64,000 bases of DNA from a virus, in IMG/VR virus record IMGVR_UViG_3300023184_003179, positions 24,587-88,586 of that record; one strand, written 5' to 3'. The position numbers and the translations under genes are program-made. The notes below the pieces were generated by a model. It did no database searches, was not told the DNA's origin, and worked only from the letters and a program-made list of their open reading frames with translations. Positions 52,314 to 59,241 of the stretch are shown here, piece by piece (the stretch's first letter is position 1; each line of letters begins with the position of its first letter).

Positions 52314-52760
52314 TTAGGCCTTTAACCCCATACGCATGTAGCGTAGAGTTATAGGTGTGATTCCCCCTACTGGAACAACAGTTAGTGAAACTGTATCTCC
52401 AGCCCTTGAAACAGAGATGGTGCCAATATTCCCATCGTTTTCAACTATTCCATACTGACTAACAGATACACCTGTACCGTCAATCAGAATACTAATTTCT
52501 GTAGAGGAGTACTTGTTTGCACCACCTGCTACATATTTAATGGAAACCATATATTTCATTGATCTCCACTCACTTGCTAGAAAGTTATCAAAAACCGTTG
52601 AATTTTCAATTCCATTAATTGTTGATTCATTATTTCCATCTGATCCAAGATCGGTAGACCTAGCAGAAGTACTATCAATTAAGTCTTCATAATTTTCTTG
52701 CGATGGTCTATCGCCTGTTTGAAATAAGGCTTTTACGTTAGTGGTTGATATCTTTGCCAT
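52314..52760 (-). CDS. Putative fibre/baseplate accessory protein
   Basis: A 148-residue protein. The N-terminal NVKALFQTGDRPSQENYEDLID is a motif I know from fibre or tail-knob proteins of several phages (a clamp-like start). The rest is a beta barrel (MKYMVSIKYVAGG; TEISILIDGTGVSV) ending in RYMRMG. A TGA-TATAAT box is only 6 nt before ATG 52760 with no ribosome site, so its mRNA is probably leaderless. It is the gene before the second fibre. A fibre-linking or tip role is likely from context. Confidence 0.65.
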   Translation of the reverse strand: MAKISTTNVKALFQTGDRPSQENYEDLIDSTSARSTDLGSDGNNESTINGIENSTVFDNFLASEWRSMKYMVSIKYVAGGANKYSSTEISILIDGTGVSVSQYGIVENDGNIGTISVSRAGDTVSLTVVPVGGITPITLRYMRMGLKA

Positions 52761-52766
52761 GGTCTT

Positions 52767-52775
52767 ATTATATCA
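52767..52775 (-). promoter_or_regulatory. Leaderless-type promoter TGA-TATAAT
   Basis: Minus-strand extended -10 box, 6 nt before ATG 52760. The expected first transcribed base is at or next to the start codon. No Shine-Dalgarno is present. Confidence 0.6.
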
Positions 52776-52780
52776 TTATT

Positions 52781-53002
52781 TTAAAGTATATAGTTACTGA
52801 TTCCAATAACTTGAAGTCCAATTCCAGGAACATTGGAGTATGCACTTGGTATTCCAATGTTTGTAAGTTTTATTCTAAATGGAAGAACTTCATTTATCTT
52901 GGTTAGTCTTACAGAATGTAAAACCTTTGTTTTTGGATAATCTATTGTTGATACTGATCTTACTTTATTGCTAGAACCATTTATTATTGCAACTGAAGCC
53001 AT
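52781..53002 (-). CDS. Small hypothetical virion-module protein
   Basis: A 73-residue beta-rich protein (ATSVAIING-like start, RFRIKLTNIGIPS-like strands, end LQVIGISNYIL). It shares a base with the stop of the upstream RGDTA protein gene, so translation is coupled. It resembles a small head- or tail-fibre-associated barrel. No cysteine, no signal. Its family is not recognised. Because it lies between two fibre-type genes it is likely a virion accessory. Confidence 0.55.
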   Translation of the reverse strand: MASVAIINGSSNKVRSVSTIDYPKTKVLHSVRLTKINEVLPFRIKLTNIGIPSAYSNVPGIGLQVIGISNYIL

Positions 53003-53412
53003 TATGACTCACTGTTGGTTACATCTTCAATAATATTCATTGTTCCTCTGGCTACCGTCCAAACACGACTTTCATCGCTTAATTCAATATCAAATATATC
53101 GCCAGTTTCTAATATTGTTGACTGCCCAGATGTTAATGAAACTGTAAACTCACCACTACCATCGCCAGTTGCTGGGGCTGGTGCTAAAGTGGTAATTAAC
53201 TCTGCATCATCTGTAAAATCACCAGGCTTTGTGTTTGGGCGTTTAATCTCCATATCAATTGTCCAGTCTGCAATTATTAATGGATCTTTGTTATCATCGG
53301 TTACGTATACTCTAAAAGCGGCTGTATCGCCTCTTACAACTGTCCAAACCACATTTGGAGGGGTAGATCCAACAGAATAAGAACTAAGTGCTTGATCTCT
53401 AAATGTAGCCAT
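53002..53412 (-). CDS. RGDTA/BppU-like baseplate protein, paralogue 1
   Basis: A 136-residue beta protein containing VVWTVVRGDTAAFRVYV, the RGDTA signature shared with genes at 58864 and 60073. Further elements are ADWTIDMEIKRP, then a strand-rich end (TGDIFDIELSD and VARGTMNI). The family resembles the N-terminal domain of upper baseplate proteins (BppU type), which link fibres to the tail. I prefer ATG 53412 because TGG-TATAAT lies 9 nt upstream; ATG 53418 would be 3 nt from that box. It is one of three independent copies, each opening a decoration cassette. Confidence 0.65.
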   Translation of the reverse strand: MATFRDQALSSYSVGSTPPNVVWTVVRGDTAAFRVYVTDDNKDPLIIADWTIDMEIKRPNTKPGDFTDDAELITTLAPAPATGDGSGEFTVSLTSGQSTILETGDIFDIELSDESRVWTVARGTMNIIEDVTNSES

Positions 53413-53421
53413 AATCATATC

Positions 53422-53430
53422 ATTATACCA
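53422..53430 (-). promoter_or_regulatory. Leaderless-type promoter TGG-TATAAT
   Basis: Minus-strand extended -10 box 9 nt before ATG 53412 and only 3 nt before ATG 53418. It drives the leftward fibre cassette. Back-to-back with the rightward lysozyme promoter at 53478. Confidence 0.55.
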
Positions 53431-53477
53431 CTAACTAAATAAATATTTAAAAATATTTTTAATTTTATTGCTCAAAG

Positions 53478-53507
53478 TTGACTCAATTGGCAAATTCATG
53501 TTATAAT
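53478..53507 (+). promoter_or_regulatory. Strong consensus promoter of the lysozyme gene
   Basis: TTGACT (53478-53483), 18-nt spacer, TATAAT (53502-53507) with TG one base upstream of it, so both -35 and extended -10 are present. It is the best sigma-70-type promoter in the window and serves a single plus-strand gene. Confidence 0.8.
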
Positions 53508-53513
53508 TAATAC

Positions 53514-53533
53514 ATGCTACCTATTGGTAGCAT
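53514..53533 (+). promoter_or_regulatory. 5'-terminal hairpin in lysozyme leader
   Basis: ATGCTACC/GGTAGCAT, a perfect 8-bp stem with TATT loop, begins about 7 nt after the -10 box, so it would form at the very 5' end of the mRNA. It lies before AGGAGGT (53543-53549) and would protect the mRNA or help regulate it. Confidence 0.6.
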
Positions 53534-53557
53534 TTGTTCTCTAGGAGGTATTTTACA

Positions 53558-54106
53558 ATGAGAGAAGCAAAGGTTTGGCTAGGGGTGTTGGTTTTGGTTA
53601 TTTGTAGTGCCGTTTTTTCTGGCTCTGCAAAGGCTGCAAACCAAAATAATTTACTAACTAAAAAGTCTTTAGACGTCTCTGCCACTCAACAGGTGGCTTT
53701 TTTGGTTTCTAAAGAGAAAAAACTTGAAAGATATGGAAATGCTCATAACTTGACTGATGAGCAACTAGTTGATATGTTAAAGGCTGTAGGATTTAAGGGA
53801 AAGGCTTTAAGGTCTGCTTGTGCTGTTGCAAAGGCAGAGTCTAATGGTCGTCCCCTTGCTTTTAACGGCAACATAAAGACTGGAGATAGTTCATATGGAG
53901 TATTTCAAATTAATATGCTTGGAGAACTAGGGTCAGATCGTAGAGAGAAATTTGAACTAGATTCAAATGCTGAATTGCTTAACCCAGTGGTTAATGCACA
54001 GATCGCTCTTCACATGACTAAGGGTGGATCAGATTGGTCTTCATGGAGTTCCATCAACGGAAAGCGGTATCAGGAATGGTACAGCAAATATCCATGTAAG
54101 CAATAA
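53558..54106 (+). CDS. Secreted lysozyme/lytic transglycosylase (endolysin candidate)
   Basis: A 182-residue protein from ATG 53558, 8 nt after AGGAGGT; a longer frame to 53534 has no ribosome site. The N-terminus is a signal peptide (VWLGVLVLVICSAVF, cut near AKA at residue 26), so it is exported. The C-terminal domain has ACAVAKAESNGRPLA (catalytic Glu94 as in SLT-type lysozyme folds), then SSYGVFQINM and NAQIALHM. C88 and C180 may pair. It probably cuts peptidoglycan for lysis. A signal-carrying endolysin can work without a classical holin. It is a monocistronic plus-strand unit inside a minus-strand region. Confidence 0.8.
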   Translation: MREAKVWLGVLVLVICSAVFSGSAKAANQNNLLTKKSLDVSATQQVAFLVSKEKKLERYGNAHNLTDEQLVDMLKAVGFKGKALRSACAVAKAESNGRPLAFNGNIKTGDSSYGVFQINMLGELGSDRREKFELDSNAELLNPVVNAQIALHMTKGGSDWSSWSSINGKRYQEWYSKYPCKQ

Positions 54107-54120
54107 AAATTAAAGTAGAG

Positions 54121-54152
54121 ATACCCCATCATTAATTTGGTGGGGTATTTTT
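54121..54152 (+). terminator. Intrinsic terminator of lysozyme gene
   Basis: ATACCCCA/TGGGGTAT (54121-54128 with 54141-54148), 12-nt loop, then TTTTAT. It lies 14 nt past the lysozyme stop codon. The stem also faces the end of the convergent minus-strand gene, so it could work weakly in both directions. Confidence 0.8.
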
Positions 54153-54876
54153 ATTTATATTCTTTTTTTTGTCTATATAAAGTTTTATATGAATCAAAAA
54201 ACTTTGTACGTAAAAGTGAAAAAATTTTATTTTGATTAAGCATGTCTTCTTCGCTTCCTAACTCCATTTCCCAAGAATCTCTTTTAAATGGTATGGCTTG
54301 CACAATTGGTGTTCCAGCGGGTATTAAACCTTTGAATTCTATATTTTTTAAAACAAATGGAAAGTTTACTGGAGCAGTGTATTTATCAGTATCAACAACT
54401 CCTGGAAGTATTGAAAAAACAGACTCTCTATGTAAAGGTTCTATAAAAAGTGTTGAATATCCTGGTGGTGTTTTTATTGACCATGGATTTATCCATTTAG
54501 GATAAGTAATTTCATGCCCTGAGTTATTTGGATGATTTGGTGCTTGTTCAACTGGATGAAATTGAATAATACCAAAACTTGACCATTCATATGTTGGTTG
54601 TGTTATTTTTGGATTTTCTGGATTCACTGGAACTCTTCCTATCCAAACATCGCATGGTGATGGAATAATATATCCAGCATTTATAGAATCAAAAACTGGC
54701 ATACATTTTTTTATTGTTGCAGTTGTATTTCCATTTCCATCTGGTTTTTTTTCTCCATCTATGTAGGAGTTTAACTCTTTATACCACTCTGGAACATATT
54801 TTGATGCTGGCTTAGGATAATATTCTTCTGGAATACCAAGCATGTTTGTAAATTTTATTTTAACGTTATCATCCAT
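54151..54876 (-). CDS. Uncharacterised GYS/TPGTPI-type protein, paralogue 2 of 3
   Basis: A 241-residue member of the same family as 14675-15406 and 60804-61535. Shared elements: VPEWYKE; KCMPVFDSINAGY then PCDVW; WSIKTPPGYSTLF; then VVDTDKY, FPFVLKN, and GLIPAGTPIVQAIPFKRDSW. Compared with the others, the Pro/Arg segment reads EPLHR, so a His moves by two positions. TATACT ends 6 nt before ATG, with no ribosome site, again leaderless-like. It is followed by the methyltransferase-like gene upstream (12-bp gap). Function unknown. Confidence 0.8.
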   Translation of the reverse strand: MDDNVKIKFTNMLGIPEEYYPKPASKYVPEWYKELNSYIDGEKKPDGNGNTTATIKKCMPVFDSINAGYIIPSPCDVWIGRVPVNPENPKITQPTYEWSSFGIIQFHPVEQAPNHPNNSGHEITYPKWINPWSIKTPPGYSTLFIEPLHRESVFSILPGVVDTDKYTAPVNFPFVLKNIEFKGLIPAGTPIVQAIPFKRDSWEMELGSEEDMLNQNKIFSLLRTKFFDSYKTLYRQKKEYK

Positions 54877-54882
54877 ACTTTA

Positions 54883-54888
54883 AGTATA
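54883..54888 (-). promoter_or_regulatory. Possible leaderless promoter of paralogue 2
   Basis: Minus-strand TATACT, 6 nt before ATG 54876, no ribosome site. No TGN extension, so it is the weakest of this group. Confidence 0.4.
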
Positions 54889-55608
54889 CTATACACTTTC
54901 TTGTTTAAGATATACGTATTTTGAATTTAAAAAATTAATGTACGTATAAATATATTCATTTACCTTTTCATTTGTTAAGTCTGGAAGTGTTTTTATTTTA
55001 ACAATATTATCTTTAAAATTTTTCCATTCTTCTGAAAAATCTTCTTGATTATTTTCAAATCTAGGATTCTGCCAAGCAAAATTCCTATCCTCATAGCAAG
55101 AAATAAAGTAAAGTTCTTCCATGGACCAAATCCATAAAAGATCATGATTTGGAATATTTTTTGCAATATTATTCATACTTCTAATTTTCCAAAACTCTGG
55201 AGATTTTTCATAATGATCTAATAAAATACAATCATATTTTTCATCTGTCTTGTAGTCTTCAATATCTGCAACCTCTATTGTTACTTTATCTGGAAGAGTA
55301 TTGTTTTCTAAAAAAATATCAACAATATCTTGAGATATTTCTATTATTTTTATAGACTCTACTTCTGGCTTATTTGCAAGCCATAGAGTTAATGTTCCAA
55401 AACCTAAACCACTTTTTAATATTTTTCCATATGCAAGATCATAACTTGAATATAATTCTTTGGCTTCTTTATTATTTTTTATATTAAAAGAATTTTCCTG
55501 TTTTCCTTGCCTATACAAGACATAACTTGTTCCAAGTTTAACAATGTCTATATCATTTTTAAAAGTTTCTTTTATTTTAATTTTAGGAATTGTTTTTCTA
55601 TCGTACAT
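54889..55608 (-). CDS. SAM-dependent methyltransferase-like protein
   Basis: A 239-residue Rossmann-like protein. KILKSGLGFGTLTLWL matches motif I (Gly-rich loop), SIKIIEISQDIV has the acidic residue that binds SAM ribose, TIEVADIEDY is motif II-like, and YDCILLDHYEK is the motif IV-like strand. The layout resembles spermidine-synthase-type methyltransferases. It sits 12 bp upstream of paralogue 2 of the uncharacterised family, so the two may work together. The start codon ATG 55608 is one base from a run of eight G (minus strand). The substrate is unknown. Confidence 0.65.
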   Translation of the reverse strand: MYDRKTIPKIKIKETFKNDIDIVKLGTSYVLYRQGKQENSFNIKNNKEAKELYSSYDLAYGKILKSGLGFGTLTLWLANKPEVESIKIIEISQDIVDIFLENNTLPDKVTIEVADIEDYKTDEKYDCILLDHYEKSPEFWKIRSMNNIAKNIPNHDLLWIWSMEELYFISCYEDRNFAWQNPRFENNQEDFSEEWKNFKDNIVKIKTLPDLTNEKVNEYIYTYINFLNSKYVYLKQESV

Positions 55609-55609
55609 T

Positions 55610-55617
55610 CCCCCCCC
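55610..55617 (-). promoter_or_regulatory. G8 homopolymer in ribosome site of methyltransferase-like gene
   Basis: Eight consecutive G (minus strand), one base before ATG 55608, replace the usual GGAGG. The tract length could vary by slippage and change translation. Confidence 0.5.
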
Positions 55618-55624
55618 TTTTTTA

Positions 55625-55882
55625 TTATTCTTCTACTATTGACTCTTCTTCTGGACTTGGGACAAATTCCCATCTTTTTAGTTCTTCATTCCATTCCCAA
55701 ATTTTATCATCAATTGGTTCTGGCGCTCTCCAAGAATCACCTGTTCTAATCCATCCAATTCCAATAAATCCATCATCTTCAACAATTTCTTTGCCTGGAT
55801 AAACAGTATAAACTTGTTCTTTTGGATCTGCAATTAAACTATCAATAATAATGTCGTTTTCAACTATATGCCAAGTTTTCAT
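55625..55882 (-). CDS. Tail-fibre-associated small acidic protein
   Basis: An 85-residue acidic protein (pI clearly low) with IGIGWIRTGDSW and a long acidic tail (SPEEESIVEE). It resembles small proteins found next to glycine-rich adhesins, which may help assembly, but I cannot recognise a family. ATG 55882 follows GAGGAATG, and it lies 15 nt after the adhesin gene in reading order. It may chaperone the adhesin or be the fibre tip. Confidence 0.6.
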   Translation of the reverse strand: MKTWHIVENDIIIDSLIADPKEQVYTVYPGKEIVEDDGFIGIGWIRTGDSWRAPEPIDDKIWEWNEELKRWEFVPSPEEESIVEE

Positions 55883-55897
55883 AATTTCATTCCTCTG

Positions 55898-57010
55898 CTA
55901 CTGAAGTCCATAAACATAAACTGCGCCACCAGTTCCTGCGCCACCCGCTCCACCAGAGCCAGATCTTGCTCCACCGCCACCGCCACCGCCTGTGCCTTTT
56001 AGTGTTCCAACACCACCTGCTGAACCAGGAGAATTTCCACCTGCACCACCAGATCCGCCACCAATATTGCTGATTCCACCACTGCCGCTTGGCCATGTAC
56101 CATTATAGTCTGTAGATCCACCGCCACCGCCACCGCCATTAGATTGATTTAATGTAGTTACGCCAAGGCCTGTTAATGTAAAGGAAACGCTATTTGGTGT
56201 ATTATTTACATCTCCAGATGAGTTTTGACCAGAGTTTACAGAAGGTTGTCCTGAACCTCCACCAGTTCCTGGACCATTTCCACCATTCCATCTATTGGTT
56301 AATGTAGTTGCATTTGTTGCTGTTGTTGGTGTTACTCCACTTGAATTTACTGTGTTGCCTACTACGCTTAATAAATTTCCAAAAGCAGTTGTTCCTCCAG
56401 AAGATCCTGCATTTCCACCTGCTCCAATATTTACAACATAAGTTTGTCCAGGCGTTACAGTATAATCTGTAAAACCAGATATTGCAGAACTGTTTGCACC
56501 ATTTCCGCCACCACCAGTGTAGTTGTGACCACCTCTTGCAGAATATGAAGTTCCAGAACTACCTCCAGAAGAACCGCCACTGCCTCCTCCTGTTGCAAAA
56601 ACTGTAATTTTTGAAACACCAGCAGGAATTGTATATGTTTCAGATGCTGTAATTGTTCTTAAAAGGGTATATGCACTATTAGTTGTTGTTGATGCACTTG
56701 CTGGACTACTTGGTCCAACTCCAACATTTCCAGTGCCAGCAGCAGAAAATGTATATGACGTGTTTGGTGTAAGTCCACTTACTGTTATAGGGCTTGTATT
56801 TCCACTAGCAGTCAAACTTCCTGGGCTTGATGTAACTGTATAGGTATTTGCAGTTGCTCCAATAGTTGGAAAAGTTAATGCAACATCTATTGCTGTTCCA
56901 GTGCTTGCAGCAGTTGTGCCAGTAATTACTGGGTTAGTTGGAACTGCAACGCTTGTATTATCTGCTGAAAGGTTATTAATTGTTCCCTTTTTTAAACTTC
57001 TGATTGTCAT
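55898..57010 (-). CDS. Glycine-rich fibre adhesin with FN3-like domains
   Basis: A 370-residue protein. The first 60 residues are Thr/Val/Ala-rich, then ITVSGLTPNTSYTFS reads as a fibronectin III domain. From about residue 130 the chain is extremely Gly/Ser/Ala-rich, with several GGGG runs, up to GGGGGGG near residues 290 and 345. In T4-like phages, glycine-rich (polyglycine II) adhesins are the receptor-binding tips (established for gp38-type tips). Here the order suggests an N-terminal attachment part and a C-terminal polyglycine sandwich. It is one of several candidates for host recognition in this block. Confidence 0.7.
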   Translation of the reverse strand: MTIRSLKKGTINNLSADNTSVAVPTNPVITGTTAASTGTAIDVALTFPTIGATANTYTVTSSPGSLTASGNTSPITVSGLTPNTSYTFSAAGTGNVGVGPSSPASASTTTNSAYTLLRTITASETYTIPAGVSKITVFATGGGSGGSSGGSSGTSYSARGGHNYTGGGGNGANSSAISGFTDYTVTPGQTYVVNIGAGGNAGSSGGTTAFGNLLSVVGNTVNSSGVTPTTATNATTLTNRWNGGNGPGTGGGSGQPSVNSGQNSSGDVNNTPNSVSFTLTGLGVTTLNQSNGGGGGGGSTDYNGTWPSGSGGISNIGGGSGGAGGNSPGSAGGVGTLKGTGGGGGGGARSGSGGAGGAGTGGAVYVYGLQ

Positions 57011-57339
57011 TATGAAATCTCTGATCCGTAAGCATTGAACGACATTGTAGCGCTTGATGCATAAACAGTTATAACATCTGTTGTTGCAAGCGTAATTCCA
57101 AGAGTAAGCGTTAAAGTGTCAACCGATGCAATTGTTGTATCGTATGCAATATAGTGTTTGTTTGCAATTGCCTCTCCTGCTGGCCGTATTGCTACTCTAA
57201 ATGTTCCTGCTGATGCTCCTAAGTTTGCAACTGTAATTGTTGATACAACTGCTGAAGTTGCTGCTGGAACTGTATATAAAGACGTGTTTGTGGTTGCTGC
57301 TGGGTTAGATTGCCCAAGCACTTTGTATGCTGTTGCCAT
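57010..57339 (-). CDS. Small beta-barrel virion protein
   Basis: A 109-residue protein rich in Thr/Ala/Val with the pattern of a single beta barrel (TNTSLYTVPAATSAVVSTIT; AGTFRVAIRPAGEA; DVITVYASSATMSF). I know this family as a frequent small structural protein in aquatic phage genomes (VxG-type head/tail fibre proteins), but without a fixed name. It lies directly upstream of the adhesin and shares a base with it, so the two are coupled. It likely decorates the virion or forms a fibre base. Confidence 0.6.
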   Translation of the reverse strand: MATAYKVLGQSNPAATTNTSLYTVPAATSAVVSTITVANLGASAGTFRVAIRPAGEAIANKHYIAYDTTIASVDTLTLTLGITLATTDVITVYASSATMSFNAYGSEIS

Positions 57340-57342
57340 ATT

Positions 57343-57774
57343 TTATCCTCCCATTAACATAAAATTAACTACATATGGATCTGGCAGTGTCTGCCATGAT
57401 GTAATTATACCATCTGTTTGCAAAAATTTACTTGCATTATCAGTTTGACTTGGTATAAAAGCAACCCATGCTGAACCACTATAATACTGAAGTTGGTTTA
57501 TAGTGTTTCCTGAGCCATCTTGTCTTATTACACAGATTGATCCAGCAACTGGAGAGGTAATTGATGCATCTCTTGCTGTTGGGTTAAGGTAATTATTTAT
57601 ACCCTTCTTTCCTATAAGGTGGTCAATAATTGTAACAGTTGATAGATTTGTATGTGGTCCAGCCCATTCAAAAGTTCCAGATGTGTCTGTTTTGCCAGAT
57701 AGTTCATACCAGGTATCATCTGCTGCATTATAGATATACCCTGGCTTTCCATCGTAATTAAATGATGTTGGCAT
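57343..57774 (-). CDS. Fibre-type protein ending in FMLMGG
   Basis: A 143-residue protein starting at ATG 57774 that overlaps the upstream stop (TGATG). It contains SPVAGSICVIRQDGSG and QLQYYSGSAWVAFIP, a fibre-like beta motif also seen in the other fibre genes. The C-terminus, PYVVNFMLMGG, parallels the SEFMLIGA end of the 973-residue fibre. A common end suggests a common tip or partner. Without a catalytic motif it is taken as a tail-fibre component. Confidence 0.6.
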   Translation of the reverse strand: MPTSFNYDGKPGYIYNAADDTWYELSGKTDTSGTFEWAGPHTNLSTVTIIDHLIGKKGINNYLNPTARDASITSPVAGSICVIRQDGSGNTINQLQYYSGSAWVAFIPSQTDNASKFLQTDGIITSWQTLPDPYVVNFMLMGG

Positions 57775-58253
57775 CAAATCACCTGATTAAAAGTGCTAGT
57801 GTCTGCGTTATATACATACATCTCTAGTGGAACTGAACCCTTTTTTATCCATATAACTCCATTTGCCAAACCAGTTGATGGCTGTGTTGTTGTATAAATA
57901 GATGTTGCGGATAAATATCCTACTGGAGCAGCAGCATCTTTGTCCACCCAAATATATCCATTTGGAATTGTTGCAGAAAATGCCGTAAAGTTTGCTGCAA
58001 CGGGTGCAGAGTTTTGCGCTGAAGATATATTTCTTGCTGCCAACTCCAACGCAACTTGATCATCTATTTGCTCTTGCAAATCATTTATAGTATAAGCAAT
58101 TGATGGATTTAATAATTCTGCTGTATCGGTTTCTGCTGTATCAAAATCATATGACCCATAATGATATGCCCTTAAAGCATCCTGAATGTTAGCATCGTCA
58201 ATCAATGCTGGAATTTTAGTTGGTACTAAACTTCCTATATCTTCTACAGCCAT
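57774..58253 (-). CDS. Putative tail-fibre/baseplate protein
   Basis: A 159-residue protein. The first half is helical (IQDALRAYHYGSYDF; YTINDLQEQIDDQVALEL), the second beta-rich with aromatic residues (IPNGYIWVDKDAA, VIWIKKGSVPLEMYVYN). Proteins with this N-terminal helical hairpin and C-terminal barrel occur in many actinophage tail clusters. It overlaps the next gene by one base and has a TGG-TATAAT promoter and AGAGGTG upstream. It is a structural accessory by context. Confidence 0.6.
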   Translation of the reverse strand: MAVEDIGSLVPTKIPALIDDANIQDALRAYHYGSYDFDTAETDTAELLNPSIAYTINDLQEQIDDQVALELAARNISSAQNSAPVAANFTAFSATIPNGYIWVDKDAAAPVGYLSATSIYTTTQPSTGLANGVIWIKKGSVPLEMYVYNADTSTFNQVI

Positions 58254-58260
58254 TGGGTCT

Positions 58261-58282
58261 CACCTCTTTTAAGATTATACCA
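58261..58282 (-). promoter_or_regulatory. Promoter and ribosome site TGG-TATAAT / AGAGGTG
   Basis: Minus-strand TGG-TATAAT (58274-58282), then AGAGGTG (58261-58267), 7 nt before ATG 58253. It starts transcription of the adhesin run independently of the genes to the right. Confidence 0.6.
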
Positions 58283-58288
58283 TTTTTA

Positions 58289-58864
58289 TCAAACTATAGA
58301 GATAAAAATATGTACCGTTTTATTTCCAGTAAGTGCTGACCAACTTGAACCACTGTATTGTGATCCATGTAGGTTTATTACTAGGTTTGTGCCTGCTCCA
58401 ACAAGTGCTGGTACTTCTAGTGAAGATGCAATTGGGTTTGCTCCTTCAATTTGATATTGTATATTAAAATTAGATGCCGTTAGTGGTGATCCAGTAACTG
58501 AAACAATATTTGAGATTGGAATAGTAATAGATCCATTACCAGATGTAAATGGAATTACTTCAACTGCAGAATATATTGCTGGATTCATATGCAAAACTTC
58601 TATCCAAGTATTTCCTCCTGGCTGAGATACATACTGATATAAGTATCCATAGTTTTCTCCAGGAGAAACATTTATATACATATCATTTAATATAAGTGTT
58701 TGACCAAGTAGAACTCCGCTTGATGTTTGTGAATTTGGTTCTCCAGAACCTACAATAAATTTTGTTCCACGAGTTCCTTGTGGACCTATGTCAACTAAAA
58801 CATCAATTGTTTCTGGTGGCCCTAAAACAACAACATCTTCTGTATTTAATAATACGTCTACCAT
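58289..58864 (-). CDS. Putative baseplate/decoration protein
   Basis: A 191-residue beta-rich protein beginning with an extended acidic-hydrophobic segment (MVDVLLNTEDVVVLG), then a Gly-Pro stretch (IGPQGTRGTKF, two collagen-like triplets only) and a barrel (MYINVSPGENYGYLYQYVS). The end is strand-rich (HIFISIV). It is coupled to the upstream RGDTA gene, sharing position 58864. It may be a fibre joined to the RGDTA protein. Family unknown. Confidence 0.55.
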   Translation of the reverse strand: MVDVLLNTEDVVVLGPPETIDVLVDIGPQGTRGTKFIVGSGEPNSQTSSGVLLGQTLILNDMYINVSPGENYGYLYQYVSQPGGNTWIEVLHMNPAIYSAVEVIPFTSGNGSITIPISNIVSVTGSPLTASNFNIQYQIEGANPIASSLEVPALVGAGTNLVINLHGSQYSGSSWSALTGNKTVHIFISIV

Positions 58865-59217
58865 TATGATTCATCTGCTCCAGTAATATCATTTGTTACT
58901 GTAATTGTTCCTGTTAAAATTGTATAAATTTCAGTTGGTCCATTATCTATTTGCACATCATATACATATGTACCAGCAGCAAGGTCTCTTCCAACACCTG
59001 GCAAAATTGTACATGTTACTGTGTCTGCACTGCCATCAACAACTGCTTGTGCTTCATAAGATTGTGTTGGTGCTGGACCTCTTGTATTGGCAATAAAAAA
59101 ATCTGCTGTAAACCCTGTTAAATCAAATGCTGAGCCATTTGCTGTTTTTGGACGTATCACAAATTCAGCGGTATCACCACGATAGTAATTAAAATTATAT
59201 GAGCCTGGAAATGCCAT
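58864..59217 (-). CDS. RGDTA/BppU-like baseplate protein, paralogue 2
   Basis: A 117-residue beta protein with FNYYRGDTAEFVIRP and AGTYVYDVQID, then TGTITVTNDITG. It parallels the RGDTA proteins at 53002 and 60073 (shared RGDTA, shared late strand G-T-I/M). It has TGG-TATAAT and AGGAGGA, thus a regular ribosome site, unlike its two leaderless-type relatives. It opens a cassette with the 191-residue protein. It probably anchors fibres on the tail tip. Confidence 0.65.
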   Translation of the reverse strand: MAFPGSYNFNYYRGDTAEFVIRPKTANGSAFDLTGFTADFFIANTRGPAPTQSYEAQAVVDGSADTVTCTILPGVGRDLAAGTYVYDVQIDNGPTEIYTILTGTITVTNDITGADES

Positions 59218-59220
59218 TAG

Positions 59221-59241
59221 TCCTCCTGCTTAATTATACCA
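59221..59241 (-). promoter_or_regulatory. Promoter TGG-TATAAT with AGGAGGA
   Basis: Minus-strand TGG-TATAAT (59233-59241), then AGGAGGA (59221-59227), 3 nt before ATG 59217. It lies just after the collagen-like gene. Confidence 0.6.

Noticed and set aside
51043-52317. Plus-strand frames of 200 and 179 residues opposite the second fibre
   Set aside because: Same reason as for the long fibre: mirror frames of repeated codons in the sense gene.
55887-56096. Trp-rich 69-residue frame within the glycine-rich adhesin
   Set aside because: It is the alternative reading of GGN codons in the polyglycine region and has no realistic protein composition.
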